The notes under the pieces: generated by a model
The model's input: only the letters and a program-made list of their open reading frames with translations
What the model was told of the DNA's origin: nothing
Database searches by the model: none
DNA from: Streptomyces populi
GTDB lineage: Bacteria; Actinomycetota; Actinomycetes; Streptomycetales; Streptomycetaceae
DNA: 64,000 nucleotides
Assembly: GCF_002911015.1 (NCBI RefSeq)
Contig: NZ_KZ626884.1
Location: forward strand, 1-64,000
Direction: 5' to 3'
Shown here: one piece after another, positions 61,042 through 64,000 of the stretch
Layout of the letters: each line of letters opens with the position of its first letter
Numbering within the stretch: the first letter of the stretch is position 1
Made by a program: the position numbers and the translations under genes

Positions 61042-61710
61042 CTACAGGTTGCTGAAGTCCGGTCCCGCCGTACGCGTGCGCTTGATCTCGTAGAAGCCCG
61101 GCACCGAGGCGACCATGAGCGTGCCGTCCCAGAGCTTGGCGGCCTCCTCGCCCTTGGGGGCCGGGGTGACGACCGGACCGAAGAAGGCGAGCTGCTCGCC
61201 GTCGGAGCCGGGCACGGCGATGACCGGGGTGCCGACGTCCTGGCCGACCTTGTCGATGCCCTCCTTGTGGGAGGCGCGCAGCTCGGCGTCGAACTCGAAG
61301 TTCTCCTGGTCGGCGTAGTCGATCAGGTCGGCGGGCAGTCCCACCTCCTCGAGGGCGCCGGCGATCGCCTCCTTGGTCGCGCCCAGACCGTCGTTGTGGA
61401 AGCGGGTGCCGAGCGCGGTGTACAGCGGGCCGAGGACGTCGTCGCCGTGCTTCTGCCAGGCGGCGGTGACCACCCGGACGGGCTGCCACGCCGTGGTCGC
61501 GAGCATCTCGCGGTAGTGGTCGGGAAGCTCGTCCAGCTTGGGCTCGTTCAGGACGGCGAGGCTCATGATGTGCCAGCGGACCTCGATGTCGCGGACCTTC
61601 TCCACTTCCAGCACCCAGCGCGAGGTCATCCAGGCCCAGGGGCACAGCGGGTCGAACCAGAAGTCGACGGGGGTCTTGCCGGAACTGGTCTGAGCGGTCT
61701 GCTCGGGCAT
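61042..61710 (-). CDS. Mycothiol-dependent DsbA-fold oxidoreductase (222 aa)
   Basis: Thioredoxin-fold protein with inserted helical domain; the active motif is DPLCPWAWMTSRW (Cys-Pro-Trp-Ala). Similar to Mycobacterium tuberculosis Rv2466c, a mycothiol-dependent nitroreductase. PVIAVPGSDGEQLAFFGPV contains the cis-Pro loop. ATG 61710 (MPEQTAQ) has GAGGAG just upstream; a longer ATG frame to 61881 lacks one. Confidence 0.88.
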   Translation of the reverse strand: MPEQTAQTSSGKTPVDFWFDPLCPWAWMTSRWVLEVEKVRDIEVRWHIMSLAVLNEPKLDELPDHYREMLATTAWQPVRVVTAAWQKHGDDVLGPLYTALGTRFHNDGLGATKEAIAGALEEVGLPADLIDYADQENFEFDAELRASHKEGIDKVGQDVGTPVIAVPGSDGEQLAFFGPVVTPAPKGEEAAKLWDGTLMVASVPGFYEIKRTRTAGPDFSNL

Positions 61711-61903
61711 GGCTCTCCTCGGAACGCGGTGTTTCCCGTGGGAACACCGGCGTACGTCCGCACCATTCCCGCGCATCCGTGCGATTCCAGGGTCGGTAGG
61801 GGGATTCCCCTGTGTCGCCGTCGTCACGGCACCCTCCGTAAGGAGCGCATGGCAGGATCGGCCCTGTTCACACATGTCCATGCCGCCATGAGGGAGTGCA
61901 GCC

Positions 61904-64000
61904 GTGCCCGGTGAGAACCTGTCCCGCGACGAGGCCCAGGAGCGGGCGGCATTGCTGTCCGTGGACAGCTACGACGTCTTCCTCGACCTGCGTTCGGCCG
62001 TCGGGGGGACGGAGCCCGGCGCGGCGGCCGGGGAGCCCCGCACGTTCCGCTCGGTCACCACGCTCCGCTTCCGCTGCGCCGAGCCGGGCGCGGCGAGCTT
62101 CGCGGACCTGGTCGCGCCGAGTGTGACGGCCGTCTCGCTCAACGGCCGGGACCTCGACCCCGGTGAGGTCTTCGACGGCTCCCGGATCCGGCTGGAGGAC
62201 CTCGCCGCCGAGAACGAGCTGGTCGTGGACGCGCAGTGCGCCTACTCCCGCACCGGCGAGGGCATGCACCGCTTCGTCGACCCCGAGGACGGCGAGGTGT
62301 ACCTGTACACGCAGTACGAGCCCGCCGACTCGCGCCGCGTCTTCGCGAACTTCGAGCAGCCGGACCTCAAGGCCCCGTTCCGCTTCGAGGCGAGGGCCCC
62401 CGAGGGCTGGACCGTCTGGAGCAACGGCGTCGGCGAACTCGTGGACGGCGTGTGGAGGTTCGCCGAGACGAAGCCGATCTCGACGTACATCACCGCGGTC
62501 GTGGCGGGCCCGTACCACTACGTGACGGACTCCTACTCCCGCACCTTCGACGACGGTACGACGCTGGAGATCCCCCTCGGCGCGATGTGCCGCAAGGGCC
62601 TGGCCCCCCACTTCGACGCCGACGACGTGTTCCTGGTGACCAAGCAGGGCCTGGACTTCTTCCACGACCACTTCGACTACCCGTACCCCTTCGGGAAGTA
62701 CGACCAGGCGTTCGTGCCCGAGTACAACCTCGGCGCGATGGAGAACCCGGGCCTCGTCACCTTCCGCGAGGAGTACATCTTCCGCGGCAAGGTGACGCAG
62801 ACGTCGTACGAGGCGCGGGCGAACGTCATCCTGCACGAGATGGCGCACATGTGGTTCGGCGACCTCGTCACCATGGTCTGGTGGGACGACCTGTGGCTGA
62901 AGGAGTCCTTCGCCGACTTCATGGGCACGTTCGCGAACGTCGGCGCGACCCGCTTCACCGACGCCTGGATCACGTTCGCCAACCGCCGCAAGGCCTGGGC
63001 CTACCGCGCGGACCAGCTCCCGTCCACCCACCCGATCACGGCCGACATCCGTGACCTGCAGGACGCCAAGCTGAACTTCGACGGCATCACCTACGCCAAG
63101 GGCGCCTCCGTCCTCAAGCAGCTGGTGGCCTACGCCGGACAGGACGCCTTCCTGGAGGGCGCCCGCCGCTACTTCAAGCGCAACGCGTACGGCAACACCC
63201 GCCTCGGCGATCTGCTGTCGGCCCTGGAGGAGACGAGCGGACGGGACATGGCCGCCTGGTCCCGGTCCTGGCTCCAGACCGCGGGCGTCAACTCGCTGAC
63301 CCCGCAGGTGATCCTGGACGCCGAGGGCCGCGTCGCCGAGCTGGCGGTGCTCCAGGAGGCTCCCGAGTCCCACCCCGAACTGCGCCCGCACCGCGTGGCC
63401 GTCGGCCTGTACCGGCGCGAGGGGGGCACCGGTCCGCTCGTGCGGTACGCGCGCGCCGAGGTGGACGTCGACGGGCCGCGCACGATCGTGACCGAACTGG
63501 CCGGCGCCGGGGCTCCCGAGCTGGTCCTCGTCAACGACGACGACCTCACGTACTGCAAGATCCGCTTCGACGAGAACTCGCTGGCCACGCTGCGGGAGGC
63601 GCTCGGAGAGATCACCGACCCGCTCGCCCGGGCCCTGTGCTGGTCCGCGCTGTGGAACCTCACGCGCGACGCGATCCTGCCCGCCCGGGACTTCGTCGCC
63701 CTGGTGCTGCGCTTCGCGGGCCGCGAGTCCGACATCGGCGTCCTCCAGATGCTCCAGGCCTGGGCGAACTCCGCGCTCGTCAACTACGTGGCGCCCGACT
63801 GGCGCGAGCAGGGCGGAGCGCTGCTCGCCGAGGGCGCGCTGAGGGAACTGCGGCTCGCCGAGCCGGGCGGCGAGCACCAGCTCGCCTGGGCCCGCTTCTT
63901 CGCCGTCGTCGCCTGCGGCGAGGCCGATCTCCAGCTGCTCCAGGGCCTGCTGGAGGGGACGGCGAAGATCGACGGCCTCGAGGTCGACCAGGAGCTGCGC
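61904..64000 (+). CDS. pepN: Aminopeptidase N, 3'-partial (699 codons in window)
   Basis: M1 metalloaminopeptidase. GAMEN exopeptidase motif in YNLGAMENPG; zinc site HEMAH at residues 311-315 with Glu334 in LKESFADF. GTG 61904 (MPGENLSRDEAQE) follows AGGGAG by 7 bases. The N-terminal domain and most of the catalytic and ERAP1-like regions are present; the frame is open to the last base and should need about 160 more codons. Cytosolic peptide breakdown. Confidence 0.95.
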   Translation, partial: MPGENLSRDEAQERAALLSVDSYDVFLDLRSAVGGTEPGAAAGEPRTFRSVTTLRFRCAEPGAASFADLVAPSVTAVSLNGRDLDPGEVFDGSRIRLEDLAAENELVVDAQCAYSRTGEGMHRFVDPEDGEVYLYTQYEPADSRRVFANFEQPDLKAPFRFEARAPEGWTVWSNGVGELVDGVWRFAETKPISTYITAVVAGPYHYVTDSYSRTFDDGTTLEIPLGAMCRKGLAPHFDADDVFLVTKQGLDFFHDHFDYPYPFGKYDQAFVPEYNLGAMENPGLVTFREEYIFRGKVTQTSYEARANVILHEMAHMWFGDLVTMVWWDDLWLKESFADFMGTFANVGATRFTDAWITFANRRKAWAYRADQLPSTHPITADIRDLQDAKLNFDGITYAKGASVLKQLVAYAGQDAFLEGARRYFKRNAYGNTRLGDLLSALEETSGRDMAAWSRSWLQTAGVNSLTPQVILDAEGRVAELAVLQEAPESHPELRPHRVAVGLYRREGGTGPLVRYARAEVDVDGPRTIVTELAGAGAPELVLVNDDDLTYCKIRFDENSLATLREALGEITDPLARALCWSALWNLTRDAILPARDFVALVLRFAGRESDIGVLQMLQAWANSALVNYVAPDWREQGGALLAEGALRELRLAEPGGEHQLAWARFFAVVACGEADLQLLQGLLEGTAKIDGLEVDQELR

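Overview
The window is chromosomal DNA from a Streptomyces-type actinomycete. The base composition is very GC-rich with strong third-position GC bias. Many starts are GTG behind GGAGG-type ribosome sites, TTA codons are rare, and the gene order is the familiar core obg-rpmA-rplU-rne ... rodA-pbp2-mreDCB-ndk-folC-valS ... clpX-clpP2-clpP1-tig. Species cannot be read from the sequence alone.

Layout. (1) 0.1-7.7 kb: core genes on the minus strand: Obg GTPase, ribosomal proteins L27 and L21, a large RNase E/G with long disordered arms, and a TIGR03936 radical-SAM-linked protein. (2) 7.7-20 kb: an accessory block of about 12 kb. It separates TIGR03936 from the TIGR03960 radical SAM gene (19961-21931, minus) with which it is usually paired. 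The block holds a membrane protein built from tandem repeats, a glycosyltransferase with repeat-like helices, a secreted collagen-like protein with a truncated duplicate of its own leader, a tRNA-like relic, a decapitated amino acid permease, CsbD, VOC and GNAT genes, and an arsenic-resistance segment (arsC, two arsR, a MIP channel, an ArsO-type flavoprotein, a PadR regulator and a membrane protein with three TTA codons). The arsenic segment lies between an intact and a relic copy of the 3' end of the radical SAM gene, about 5.5 kb apart. This looks like the footprint of an integrated element. (3) 22-36 kb: CYTH/CHAD protein, the rodA-pbp2-mreD-mreC-mreB cell-wall cluster, ndk, a DUF4233 protein, folC and valS. 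(4) 36-42.7 kb: a lipoprotein-like or membrane-anchored protein, clpX, the clpP1-clpP2 operon with a ClgR-like box, trigger factor, tRNA-Pro(TGG) and tRNA-Gly(TCC). (5) 42.7-52.5 kb: a small membrane protein, an acyltransferase fed by a chain of overlapping tiny ORFs, an HD hydrolase, a PP2C/SpoIIE phosphatase, an Eis-like acetyltransferase, a Nei-type glycosylase, RpiB, an amino acid permease and BioY. (6) 52.9-60.2 kb: an organosulfur cluster: a Cys-containing leaderless leader peptide and a ROK regulator, then a second Cys-Cys-ending leader peptide, an Ssu-type ABC transporter (binding protein, permease, ATPase), an LLM flavin monooxygenase and a TauD-type dioxygenase. (7) 60.2-64 kb: a histidine phosphatase, a mycothiol-type DsbA-fold protein and the first 699 codons of aminopeptidase N, which runs off the window.

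How the genes work together. The arsenic segment reduces arsenate (ArsC) and appears to release arsenite through a MIP channel rather than an Acr3/ArsB pump. Two distinct ArsR repressors sit at two divergent or semi-divergent promoters. The sulfur cluster imports organosulfur compounds and cleaves them by FMN-dependent and Fe/2-oxoglutarate-dependent oxidation. The two short Cys peptides suggest that its expression is tuned to cysteine supply.
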